From positions 78,309 through 142,308 of the forward strand of contig CAXXYG010000029.1 in NCBI GenBank assembly GCA_963666575.2: 64,000 nucleotides of DNA. The letters run 5' to 3'. Under the pieces are notes generated by a model. That model saw only the letters and a program-made list of their open reading frames with translations, was not told the DNA's origin and ran no database searches. Below, one piece after another: positions 52,985 through 61,244 of the stretch (the first letter of the stretch is position 1; every line of letters starts with the position of its first letter). A program made the position numbers and the translations under genes. The stretch is from JABMQB01 sp963666575 (lineage in GTDB: Bacteria; Bacteroidota; Bacteroidia; Bacteroidales; Prolixibacteraceae).

Positions 52985-54275
52985 AGAATGCCCATTTTAA
53001 CCGGGCAAAAGCCGCTTTTCCATAATCACCGTATTCGGTGCTAGTATCACCAGTGAAAATTTGTCCTTGGAGCATTAATTCCAGATTGTCGCCAAGTGAG
53101 TAAGTAATTGCCGGGCCCAAAAATGAAGAATAATCCAATGGATTAAACATACCAGTAACGTTTACCGAAAACAGGGGAGTAACAGGAAATGATGTTTGTG
53201 CAAAAACTGAATACTTTGCTAACGAAAGCATTTTAGCTGAAAGGTTTTGCTCAAAAAATGAGCGCCCCCCGGCTTTGCCTTCAGCACCATGGCTGTTAAA
53301 TAGTAACCCTGAGTGAATGTATAAACTGTTTTTAAACGTATAATCAGCCGAAATTGAAGCTACTAAAGCTTCCTGGCTGCCATTGTTTTTTTCTTTAGGA
53401 ATAAACCACGAAACTTCACCCCTGAATCCAGCACCATTAATATCGCCGGCCCAGCCAGTGCCTAAAATAAAATCGTTGCCAACCAAACCGCTAAAAAACT
53501 GAAAATCGTAATTCCATTGCGAAAACCGGTACATACCTGCAATTGCTGTTTCGTCGGCGTTCCTGCCTATTTTGTATACTAATTCGGCCGATGAAGTAAC
53601 TCCAGTATAGTATTGAATTTTTACGGCATCGGTACCCGGCCTTTCTTCGTAGTCAAAATCAAAATAAGAGAATGAATTAAAAATATCGTTGGGATTCCAG
53701 ACCATGTTTATACCCCAGTTAATTCGTTGGCGCCCAACCCGAATTTGCCAATTGCCACTGGTATAGTCAATCCATGCACGGTCGAGGATGGAATGCAGGA
53801 ACCACCCGTTGCCTGAGGCCATAACGGCTGATAGATCAACAAATCCATTGTCAATATCGATGGTTGATTTATACATAGGTAATTCTTTTATCATCTGTCC
53901 AAAAAATAATCTGTTTCGGGCTTCCAAAGCAATAGTTAATTTTGGTGAAGCATACCATTTAAAATTCAAACGGTTGTGTACCATATTCGATGCCAGGTAA
54001 TCCACATCAAGCCCTTCCATTTTAATGGCTGGTTTGTAATACATAGCCATGTCCTTAATATAACCATTTATTACCCAGTTTTTTTCTTGTGAAATGGCAT
54101 TTACCGAAAGCAATAAAAAAAATACAATGGCGAAGTGTTTAATAATTGAAAAAATACCAAAAGGAGTGTAAAAGTGTTTTATTGAAACAATATCCTTTTT
54201 ATTAAAAAAGACCTGTTTTTTTGGCTGCTTTTTTTTATTTTTTGAAATGTTATTGTGAAATATTCTGAGTTTCAT
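52983..54275 (-). CDS. Outer-membrane beta-barrel protein, DUF1302-like
   Basis: 430 residues from the ATG at 54275. Its start codon overlaps the CAP-gene stop (ATGA), which indicates translational coupling. The N-terminal 45 residues are very basic, before a signal-like segment (FAIVFFLLLSVNAISQ), an unusually long n-region. The barrel part has WQIRVGRQRINWGINMVWNP and NDIFNSFSYFDFDYEERPG, which resemble the DUF1302 family of outer-membrane proteins found with LolA/LolB-like carriers, and it ends in Phe (FARLKWAF). It is the last gene of the export operon and probably its outer-membrane component. Confidence 0.72.
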   Translation of the reverse strand: MKLRIFHNNISKNKKKQPKKQVFFNKKDIVSIKHFYTPFGIFSIIKHFAIVFFLLLSVNAISQEKNWVINGYIKDMAMYYKPAIKMEGLDVDYLASNMVHNRLNFKWYASPKLTIALEARNRLFFGQMIKELPMYKSTIDIDNGFVDLSAVMASGNGWFLHSILDRAWIDYTSGNWQIRVGRQRINWGINMVWNPNDIFNSFSYFDFDYEERPGTDAVKIQYYTGVTSSAELVYKIGRNADETAIAGMYRFSQWNYDFQFFSGLVGNDFILGTGWAGDINGAGFRGEVSWFIPKEKNNGSQEALVASISADYTFKNSLYIHSGLLFNSHGAEGKAGGRSFFEQNLSAKMLSLAKYSVFAQTSFPVTPLFSVNVTGMFNPLDYSSFLGPAITYSLGDNLELMLQGQIFTGDTSTEYGDYGKAAFARLKWAF

Positions 54276-54955
54276 TTTAAAGTAAAATTTTGGAATTGTC
54301 CTGCAAATTCCATAACACACATTTTTCCATAATAAGGATGTGATCCTACTGCTAAACCAATGGTTTGGAAGTCGGCGTTTAGAAAGTTTTTTCGGTGTCC
54401 ACGTGTATAAATACCATCGTCGATTAACAGGTAAATTACCACTTGCCGTGGGGAAATATCGCCATAGGCAATGTTTTCTGCAATTCGTTTATTCCAATTG
54501 CCATACTTTTCAATGCGGAATCGAAATCCTTTATTATTATTTCCGTTATGCCCTGTTTTTCCGGAAACTGATTGTTCTTTTACGTGGTCGTAGGCCGCTT
54601 TTGATAATCCATCGCTTGGCCTTAAAATGGGTGAAGGTTTTGCCGATTTTAAATCTTTGATACACTCGTACAATGCTTTTATACCCTCTTTTGTCTTTAA
54701 TGGTAAATCGTCGGGATAATTTAAAAGTTTTCCTTTGTAATAATCTTTTAATGGCTCAATAAATTCACGGGCATATTTAGCTGGATTAGACCTTAATTTG
54801 TTGATTTCCAAAACCACTTCTTTTTCAAAAGAAGTAAGGTACGTACTTTTGGCAGCTGTATTTAGTTCATCAAGTTTCCACTCAGCATCGGAATTTCCGG
54901 CAAACAAAGAGCTAAATCCTAAAACTATAAAAAATAATACAACTGTTTTTTTCAT
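54272..54955 (-). CDS. Secreted CAP-domain protein
   Basis: 227 residues with a signal peptide (VVLFFIVLGFSSLFAG). The CAP (SCP/PR-1) fold motifs are present: EVVLEINKLRSNPAKYAREF at the start, SKAAYDHVKEQSVSGKTGHN with a His, IAENIAYGD, then GHRKNFLNADFQTIGLAVG with the second His. CAP proteins are secreted and bind lipids or act as proteases in different organisms; in bacteria the role is mostly open. Its position between the ABC ATPase (13 bases upstream) and the outer-membrane protein (overlapping) suggests a periplasmic part of the same system, possibly in lipid binding. Confidence 0.85.
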   Translation of the reverse strand: MKKTVVLFFIVLGFSSLFAGNSDAEWKLDELNTAAKSTYLTSFEKEVVLEINKLRSNPAKYAREFIEPLKDYYKGKLLNYPDDLPLKTKEGIKALYECIKDLKSAKPSPILRPSDGLSKAAYDHVKEQSVSGKTGHNGNNNKGFRFRIEKYGNWNKRIAENIAYGDISPRQVVIYLLIDDGIYTRGHRKNFLNADFQTIGLAVGSHPYYGKMCVMEFAGQFQNFTLK

Positions 54956-54968
54956 ATTAACCTGATAT

Positions 54969-55652
54969 TTATTTTACAACATCACTAAGGACTTTCCCAT
55001 CTTCGAGTGTAATTACCCGTTTGGCTTTATTCACCACTCTCTGATCGTGTGTCGAAAAGATAAACGTAACTTTTTCTTCTTTATTTAGTTCCTCCATAAT
55101 ATCTAACAAATTTTCTGTGGATTTTGAATCGAGATTGGCTGTTGGTTCGTCGGCCAAAACAAATTTTGGTTTTGAAGCTAACGCCCGTGCAACGGCAACC
55201 CGTTGTTGTTGTCCACCTGAAAGTTTTGAAGGACGGCTGTCCATTCGGTCACCTAAACCTACTTTTGTGAGCAATTCTTTTGCCCTGTTTTCGCGGTCCT
55301 TTTTTGCCCAGCCTTGCAATTCCATTATAAACTCTACATTTTCACGTGCAGTCAATACCGGAATCAGGTTGTAAGCCTGAAAAACAAATCCAATATTATG
55401 TAACCTGAAACTTATTAAGTTTGACGAATTAAGTTCTTTTACATTAATTCCACCAACATTAATTTCACCTTCGGTTGGTTGGTCCAAACCTCCAAGCATA
55501 TTTAAAAGGGTTGTTTTTCCAGAGCCAGAAGGGCCAACAATGGCAGCAAATTCACCTTCCTTAAAGTTAATATTTACGCCGTTTACGGCGTGTACTTTTA
55601 CTTCGGAATCGTTGTATATTTTAAACAGGTTTTTTATTTCTATGACATTCAT
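54969..55652 (-). CDS. LolD-like ABC transporter ATPase
   Basis: 227 residues, the usual length for LolD/MacB-type ATPases. Walker A (GPSGSGKTTLLNMLGGL, about 40-56), Q loop (FVFQAYNLIPVLTARENV), signature (LSGGQQQRVAVARALA), Walker B (FVLADEPTANLDS) and switch His (STHDQRV) are all intact. It powers the two FtsX-like permeases encoded 41 bases and further upstream. In Lol systems this drives extraction of lipoproteins from the inner membrane to a LolA carrier; here a LolA-like gene is in the same operon, so a lipid or lipoprotein substrate is likely. Confidence 0.93.
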   Translation of the reverse strand: MNVIEIKNLFKIYNDSEVKVHAVNGVNINFKEGEFAAIVGPSGSGKTTLLNMLGGLDQPTEGEINVGGINVKELNSSNLISFRLHNIGFVFQAYNLIPVLTARENVEFIMELQGWAKKDRENRAKELLTKVGLGDRMDSRPSKLSGGQQQRVAVARALASKPKFVLADEPTANLDSKSTENLLDIMEELNKEEKVTFIFSTHDQRVVNKAKRVITLEDGKVLSDVVK

Positions 55653-55693
55653 GATATTTTGTTTTTGTGTATTATATAATTTTATTGGCCGAT

Positions 55694-56914
55694 TTACATG
55701 TCAACGCGTATGGCATCAGCTGGATTGTATTTTAAAGCTTTCCGGGCCGGGTAAATCGAAGCGATTATTCCGGTTAGAAATACCAGGATTGCAACAACTA
55801 CAAAGGATTTAGTTTCCATTACAGGATAAATGATAGAGGCATAACCCATATCTTCGAGGCCCTGGGCATACATTGATAAATCGATTCCCGATTTTTGAGT
55901 TAAAAGCGTAAGGATAATTCCTGAAATTATACCAATAATTCCACCCGTAAAAGTAAGTAAAACCGTTTCCGACATCAGCATTAAAAAAATACGGATTTTA
56001 CTCATACCAACGGCCATTAACATTCCAATTTCCTTAACTCGTTCCAATACCACCATTAACATAGTGTTCACAATTCCAAAACCTAAAGCAAGCAGAATTA
56101 TGATTACAAAAATGTAGGTATACATATTTCCAATTTCGTTGAGGTAACCTAATTCAGGTGTAACTTCCATCCATGTTTGAACTTCGAGCTGGGGGATTTG
56201 TGCTTCAATTTGTGATTTTATGGTTTCGAGATTATCAGGATCGGCAATGTGAACAGTAATTTCGTGGGCTATTCCATTGTCAAAAGCCAGTAGGTTTTTG
56301 AGATCGGTACCTTTCACAAAAAGATTCATTTCTTCAAAACCATTATTCCCTGTATCAAAGATTCCACACACCCTAAAAGCTCCGGCTGTAATATTGCCTT
56401 CTGAATCCTGAAGTGTAATAACAATTTTTGAACGTAATTTAACTTTTAATTTTTTGGCTAATTTATCTCCAATAACCACTGGATTCCGTTTGATCCCTTC
56501 AAAATAAGCACCTTCAGAAATGTAAGAATAAAGGTTACTGGTGGTTTTTTCACGAACTGGGTCGACACCAATAATTTTGACACCAACACCTGTTTCTGCC
56601 GATGAAACCATCGACTGCATAACAATACGGGGGCTTGAACCATCAACTCCTTCAATATTTAAAATATTATTACTGATGGCTTCTCCATCGGGCATGTTCA
56701 TGTGTAAATCGTAGTTATCGCTAAACTGCGGGTGGTGTACCTGAATGTATGAAACTTCAGTTTCAACACCTGACTCAAGGCGTTGATACATCCAGCCTTT
56801 TACAAATGTGCCAGTAAACACACCCGCTAACATGCCTATGGCTATTGCGGCGACAATGATTCCTGATCTTACAGGATTTCGCCATATATTTCTCCATGAA
56901 ATTGAGAATACCAT
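55694..56914 (-). CDS. FtsX/LolCE-family ABC permease (second of pair)
   Basis: 406 residues. N-terminal transmembrane helix (about 14-36, SGIIVAAIAIGMLAGVFTGT), a large periplasmic MacB-PCD-like domain (about 45-270), then three helices (FVIIILLALGFGIVNTMLMV, then FTGGIIGIISGIILTLL, and VVVAILVFLTGIIASIYPA). The motif ERVKEIGMLMAVGMSK is the typical FtsX coupling region. It probably forms a heterodimer with the permease encoded 18 bases upstream, as LolC with LolE. The genes are not identical and show different periplasmic domains. Confidence 0.9.
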   Translation of the reverse strand: MVFSISWRNIWRNPVRSGIIVAAIAIGMLAGVFTGTFVKGWMYQRLESGVETEVSYIQVHHPQFSDNYDLHMNMPDGEAISNNILNIEGVDGSSPRIVMQSMVSSAETGVGVKIIGVDPVREKTTSNLYSYISEGAYFEGIKRNPVVIGDKLAKKLKVKLRSKIVITLQDSEGNITAGAFRVCGIFDTGNNGFEEMNLFVKGTDLKNLLAFDNGIAHEITVHIADPDNLETIKSQIEAQIPQLEVQTWMEVTPELGYLNEIGNMYTYIFVIIILLALGFGIVNTMLMVVLERVKEIGMLMAVGMSKIRIFLMLMSETVLLTFTGGIIGIISGIILTLLTQKSGIDLSMYAQGLEDMGYASIIYPVMETKSFVVVAILVFLTGIIASIYPARKALKYNPADAIRVDM

Positions 56915-56932
56915 TTTTTTAATTTTATAAGA

Positions 56933-58153
56933 TTAACTTCTGATTGATTTGATTACATTCAATTTTGAACTTGCTAAAACCGGATAAAGTGAAATAAGCA
57001 GGATGATAAAAAACACTGTTAGTGCCTGATGGTAAAAAACACTTGGTTCGTTTGAAAAAAACATATACGGTTCAAATCCAAAATCTTCCATCACCTGAGC
57101 TGTTTGACCCGTAAGAGGAATTGGATAAGCTACTTGTATCATGATAATTGGAAAACTTATTATGGTTCCTGCGATAACACCTAATGAACCAATTAATAGA
57201 GTTTCAATAAAAAGAATACGTGCCAGTTTTATTTTTTGCATTCCAATGGCTACCATTACGCCAAATTCTTTTCGTCGTTCGGCCATCATCATCATTATGG
57301 TTGCCAATATTCCAAAAGCAATGACGATATATAGTATAGCTTTCATTATTATACCTCCTGCCCGGTCACTTTCAATTTGCTGAACAATTTGTGGCTGCAT
57401 TTCTTCCCAGTTCATAACAGAATAGGGAGCAGCAATTTCTTTTTTAAGTTTTCGTTGTAAGGTATTCATTGCTATGTTGTTTTTGACATTCACCACCAAC
57501 GACGAAATCCGGTTGGGAGCAGAATAAAACTCCTGGCAATTGGCAAGGTCCATATAAACTACCACTTTATTCAGGTCGGGTGAGGCATGTTTTACTAATC
57601 CACGGATGGGGTATTTTCCTGCGGCACTAATACCGTGATACCCCTGGCTAATCATTACCAATGTATCGTTTAAGCCCAGTTTTAGGTATTTTGCCAAACC
57701 CTCGCCAAGAATTACTCCTTTGTCGCCTTGTTCGAGGTATTTTCCTTCGTTTACGCGGTCGCTGAGGCTTGTCCATTGGTTTTCTGTTTGCGGGTCAATA
57801 CCAAATACCAATGCCCCTTTTGTTAGATTTTCAGACGAGGCTAATGCATATGATTCCAGGCGTGGAAAAACCAATTCAACTTCATTGTGTTTTTTGACTT
57901 TTTCTGTAAGATTAGCATCGTATTCAAATGTATTGTTGATGCTTTTGTTTTCCCAGTAATCTTTGTTGTGAATCTGGATATAACCGGAATAAAATTTTAC
58001 GACTATTTCCACCATTTTTTTGTATGAACCTTCCTGCATCGATGTCATATAAGCCGATAGTAAAACACCAAAAAATATGGAAGCCACTGTTATCATTGTC
58101 CTGCGACAGTTACGCCATAAATTACGCCAGGCGATTTTTAAATTTGTGAACAT
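56933..58153 (-). CDS. FtsX/LolCE-family ABC permease (first of pair)
   Basis: 406 residues with the same layout as its neighbour: an N-terminal helix (about 18-40, TMITVASIFFGVLLSAYMTS), a periplasmic domain, and three C-terminal helices (AILYIVIAFGILATIMMMMA, then SLGVIAGTIISFPIIMIQ, and ALTVFFIILLISLYPVL). ERRKEFGVMVAIGMQK is the FtsX coupling motif. It starts 17 bases after the LolA-like gene. Both permeases and the LolD-like ATPase make a complete transporter of the Lol/MacB type. Confidence 0.9.
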   Translation of the reverse strand: MFTNLKIAWRNLWRNCRRTMITVASIFFGVLLSAYMTSMQEGSYKKMVEIVVKFYSGYIQIHNKDYWENKSINNTFEYDANLTEKVKKHNEVELVFPRLESYALASSENLTKGALVFGIDPQTENQWTSLSDRVNEGKYLEQGDKGVILGEGLAKYLKLGLNDTLVMISQGYHGISAAGKYPIRGLVKHASPDLNKVVVYMDLANCQEFYSAPNRISSLVVNVKNNIAMNTLQRKLKKEIAAPYSVMNWEEMQPQIVQQIESDRAGGIIMKAILYIVIAFGILATIMMMMAERRKEFGVMVAIGMQKIKLARILFIETLLIGSLGVIAGTIISFPIIMIQVAYPIPLTGQTAQVMEDFGFEPYMFFSNEPSVFYHQALTVFFIILLISLYPVLASSKLNVIKSIRS

Positions 58154-58170
58154 CTTTCTTTGATTTTGGA

Positions 58171-58923
58171 TTATCTGATTCTTCTCATATTTTGTTGTGA
58201 GAAAAATGATTCTTTAATATTTGTATCAAACTTTATTGCGTCAAAATTGAGGATGGTTTTATGTCCTTCTTTATCAGCCGGTATCATTTCAAGGTGTGTT
58301 GGCATTAGCCGGTCGTCCATTTGTTTGATGTTGGTCAGGATTTCTGTATTGATAAGGAATTCATCTTCATCGTAATATTCAGCTTTTAGCCACAAAAAAT
58401 CTTTTTCAGTAACCCACATAATTATTTTACCCCAAACAACAGCTGCTTCTTCAGTAGGGATCAGTTCAATTTTGTAACAATTATAATCTTCAATGATTTC
58501 TTCGCCCAGAAATTTGTGCGTGTAATCTTTAACCAGCGATGATTCTTTCACCAGGTCGTCGTTGGTAAAATCGGAGCCCATCCACGACTGCATCATCATA
58601 GAAGGTGGCACCTTTACCATCCGTTCGATGGACGGAACCCAGTTCCACATTTCGTTGTGGCGTTTTAAAAATACCTGCCCTTTTTCTTTCGCCGGAGCGG
58701 TAATGTAAATGATTGAAAAATCATTGCCCAGCGTCCAGTTTTTCATGGAAACTGTACGCGACCATCCTGGCCGCACAATGGTCATTGTCATTTCTCCTTC
58801 ACTTGAGTTTCCTCTGAATTTCTCATCGGCTTGCTTTACAATTTGTTTGATGTCCTGCGCAAGAAGGGTGGATGTGGCAAATGTTAAAATAAGAATTAAA
58901 ATACTAATTGTTTTTGTTTTCAT
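58171..58923 (-). CDS. LolA-like outer-membrane lipoprotein-sorting protein
   Basis: 250 residues with a signal peptide (cleavage near TLLAQ). The fold is the LolA/LolB type of COG2834: IKQIVKQADEKFRGNSSEGE, MTMTIVRPGWSRTVSMKNWT, KRHNEMWNWVPSIERMVKVP, SWMGSDFTNDDLVKES, and WLKAEYYDEDEFLINTEI. The MGSDFTNDDL segment is the hallmark of this subgroup. It is a periplasmic carrier with a hydrophobic pocket for acyl chains. It begins 4 bases after the TetR gene and is followed by the permeases, so it probably ferries the exported substrate to the outer membrane. Confidence 0.9.
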   Translation of the reverse strand: MKTKTISILILILTFATSTLLAQDIKQIVKQADEKFRGNSSEGEMTMTIVRPGWSRTVSMKNWTLGNDFSIIYITAPAKEKGQVFLKRHNEMWNWVPSIERMVKVPPSMMMQSWMGSDFTNDDLVKESSLVKDYTHKFLGEEIIEDYNCYKIELIPTEEAAVVWGKIIMWVTEKDFLWLKAEYYDEDEFLINTEILTNIKQMDDRLMPTHLEMIPADKEGHKTILNFDAIKFDTNIKESFFSQQNMRRIR

Positions 58924-58927
58924 TACT

Positions 58928-59533
58928 TTAAGGCTTTGGTGATTGATTATTAATCAGGCGGGGAATGGCCGCTATTATTTTTTCTCTTAAAATATCTACC
59001 GGAAACATATCCGGAATTGATAAAGAATATAAAAATGCACCTTCAATCATGGCACTTATTACCATTAAGTCGCCTTCAGGATCGATACTTCCTTTTGATT
59101 TAATATAATTGTACATCATTTGGAACATGGGTTCACCTTTTTTGATGTAATCTCCCGTAAACGTTTCTGATACCTTGGGTTGTAGCATCAATGCGAAATA
59201 AAGTTTCCAGTATCGGAGATTTTCGCTCATTATAGTAAAGGCTTTATTTATAAAATAGATAAATTCTTCTTCTGTTAAAATACCATCATGGTTTAGGTCA
59301 AAATTTACAAAGATTGTATCAAATCCTTCGCTTATAATTTCATCAAGCATATCCTGCTTGCTTTCAAAATAATTGTAAACAAGGCCTTTTGAAATTCCTG
59401 CTTTTTTAGTAATTTGGCTTATAGAAGTTGCATGGAAACCATTTTCAGCAAACAATTCCAAAGCTGTATCTAAAATAAGTTTTTTCTTTTTCTGCCTGAT
59501 GGAATCAAATTGTTCTACAGTTCGTGGTGACAT
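58928..59533 (-). CDS. TetR-family regulator with an EF-hand-like loop
   Basis: 201 residues from the ATG at 59533. A start 39 bases upstream would place the operator inside the gene. The DNA-binding part is standard TetR (KKLILDTALELFAENGFHAT, then ISQITKKAGISKGLVYNYFE). At about residues 84-97 there is DLNHDGILTEEEF, which fits the EF-hand calcium loop (D1, N3, D5, G6, hydrophobic 8, E12). EF-hands are unusual in TetR proteins. The rest is the ligand-binding helices. It is the first gene of the export operon, 4 bases before the LolA-like gene, and probably represses the operon through the palindrome at 59554-59571. Confidence 0.87.
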   Translation of the reverse strand: MSPRTVEQFDSIRQKKKKLILDTALELFAENGFHATSISQITKKAGISKGLVYNYFESKQDMLDEIISEGFDTIFVNFDLNHDGILTEEEFIYFINKAFTIMSENLRYWKLYFALMLQPKVSETFTGDYIKKGEPMFQMMYNYIKSKGSIDPEGDLMVISAMIEGAFLYSLSIPDMFPVDILREKIIAAIPRLINNQSPKP

Positions 59534-59553
59534 GTTCTTAGTTTCTATTTTTA

Positions 59554-59571
59554 TGACTGAACGGTTAGTCA
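59554..59571. promoter_or_regulatory. TetR-type operator
   Basis: TGACTGAACGGTTAGTCA is an 18-bp imperfect palindrome with perfect TGACT/AGTCA arms and lies 20 bases upstream of the tetR ATG. This arm sequence is common for TetR operators in Bacteroidota. It implies autoregulation of the whole export operon. Confidence 0.65.
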
Positions 59572-59770
59572 AATATAGAAGCTATTTTTTATTTCTGCAA
59601 CATGTTGATTGTTAAATAAATGTTAAAAATGACCAATTGGTCACCGTAAGGATGTCAAAGCAAAGTATAGTCGAAGGTTTGGGAATTTTAGCATTTGTTA
59701 AGTTAAATGAAAGTATCTGTTTGTATGAATAAAAATTTGAATATTTATTGTTAATAATTGTTATTTTTCC

Positions 59771-59800
59771 TTGTGAAAATCGTAATACTGTTATCTTTAC
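59771..59800 (+). promoter_or_regulatory. Candidate promoter of the Gfo/Idh/MocA oxidoreductase gene
   Basis: TTG at 59771-59773 and TATCTTTAC starting at 59792, with an 18-base spacer, resemble the Bacteroidota -33/-7 elements (TTTG and TAnnTTTG). The gene starts 36 bases downstream. Confidence 0.5.
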
Positions 59801-59836
59801 AGGACTCAAATAATTATATTTCAAAATACCTACTAA

Positions 59837-61150
59837 ATGAAATCAAATCGGCGGAATTTTATCAAACAATCAACAGTAATTGCTGCTGGAATAGGAGCAA
59901 CACCTGCATTATTAAATGCCTGTCAGGCATCATCAAACGAGTTAATAACAGTAGGGCTTATTGGCTGCCGAAGTATGGGATTTAACGACCTAAAGAGTTT
60001 TATTGCAAAAGATAATGTTGAATGTTTGGCTCTTTGTGATGTTGATGCTACTATTCTGGATTCAAGGGCTGCCGAGTTGGAAAAATCAACTGGGAAAAAA
60101 CCACTGATTTATGATGATTTTAGAGAATTACTTGCAAATAAAGATATAAAAGTTGTTATAATTGGGTCACCCGATCATTGGCATGCACTGATGATGATGA
60201 TGGCCTTAGAAGCAGGGAAACATGTATATGTTGAAAAACCAATGGGGCACAGTATTGAAGAGTGCCAGGCAATGGTGAAAGCAGCAGCAAAATACCCCGA
60301 TTTAAAAGTGCAGGTAGGTATGTGGCAACGCAGTTCGCAACATTGGTTTGATGCTTCAGAAGTTGTCCATTCAGGCGAATTGGGTAAAGTAAACTTGGTA
60401 AAAGCCTGGGTTTATAAGGGGTATGATGATCCGATATTAGCTGCGCCAAATGCGGAAGCTCCTGATAATGTTGATTACGATATGTGGTTAGGACCAGCTC
60501 CCCAAAGGCCGTTTAATAAAAATAGGTTTCATTATAATTTTAGGTGGTTCTGGGATTATGCAGGAGGTGCCATGACCGATTGGGGAGTCCACCTTCTTGA
60601 TTTTGCCTTACATGGAATGGATGCCGGTTACCCTGAATCAATTTCTCCGGGAGGTGGTTTGTATTTTCATGAAAAGGATGCCATTGAAACACCTGATATC
60701 CAGCAGGCAATTTATAATTACCCAACCCATACCATGATTTGGGAATGTGGCTTAAATCCGGGAATTGGCCCATACGGTAAAGCACACGGTGTGGCATTTA
60801 TAGGGACAAAAGGTACTTTAGTAGTTACCCGTGATGGCTGGCAAACTTTACCCGATACAAATAATGCTGAACGGAAGCCCTGGTTTAAGGGTGTTAAAAA
60901 AGAAAATGTTGGAAATGGACTGGATCTTCATGTCCAGAATTTTCTTGATTGTATTCGCGAGGGCGGAACGCCAAATGCTCCGGTTGAGGTCGGTGCAAAA
61001 ACAGCAATAATTTCTGAAATGGGTAACATTGCTTACCGTACCAACCAGATTCTACATTGGGACAGTGCTAACATGCGTTTTGAAGAAGAAGATGCAAATA
61101 AACTAGCAAAAGTGAGTTACAGGAATAGTTGGAAGTTGCCTGTAGTATAG
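59837..61150 (+). CDS. Tat-exported Gfo/Idh/MocA-family oxidoreductase
   Basis: 437 residues. The N terminus is a twin-arginine signal (NRRNFIKQSTVIAAGIGATP) followed by an Ala/Cys-rich h-region end, so the protein is exported folded with its NAD(P) cofactor. The Rossmann start (VGLIGCRSMGFNDLKSF), the EKPMGHSIEECQAMV motif (the family's catalytic Lys) and the C-terminal dehydrogenase domain (FWDYAGGAMTDWGVHLLDFA) are clear. Exported family members in Bacteroidota often act on sugars, for example in glycosidase mechanisms using NAD. The substrate is unknown. It stands alone with its own promoter. Confidence 0.92.
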   Translation: MKSNRRNFIKQSTVIAAGIGATPALLNACQASSNELITVGLIGCRSMGFNDLKSFIAKDNVECLALCDVDATILDSRAAELEKSTGKKPLIYDDFRELLANKDIKVVIIGSPDHWHALMMMMALEAGKHVYVEKPMGHSIEECQAMVKAAAKYPDLKVQVGMWQRSSQHWFDASEVVHSGELGKVNLVKAWVYKGYDDPILAAPNAEAPDNVDYDMWLGPAPQRPFNKNRFHYNFRWFWDYAGGAMTDWGVHLLDFALHGMDAGYPESISPGGGLYFHEKDAIETPDIQQAIYNYPTHTMIWECGLNPGIGPYGKAHGVAFIGTKGTLVVTRDGWQTLPDTNNAERKPWFKGVKKENVGNGLDLHVQNFLDCIREGGTPNAPVEVGAKTAIISEMGNIAYRTNQILHWDSANMRFEEEDANKLAKVSYRNSWKLPVV

Positions 61151-61244
61151 TTTAAAGTCCCATTTTTCCAATTTTTATTTGGCCTCTGGCAGGTAATCTT
61201 TTAATTACTTTAAAAGAAATATTCATATATAAACTAGATAAATA

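Noticed and set aside
59534..59572. Longer TetR start at 59572
   Set aside because: It would place the TetR operator palindrome inside the coding region; the ATG at 59533 leaves it upstream.
59612..59824. Minus-strand open frame of 70 codons
   Set aside because: Low-complexity AT-rich text with no family resemblance, overlapping the promoter of the Gfo/Idh/MocA gene.
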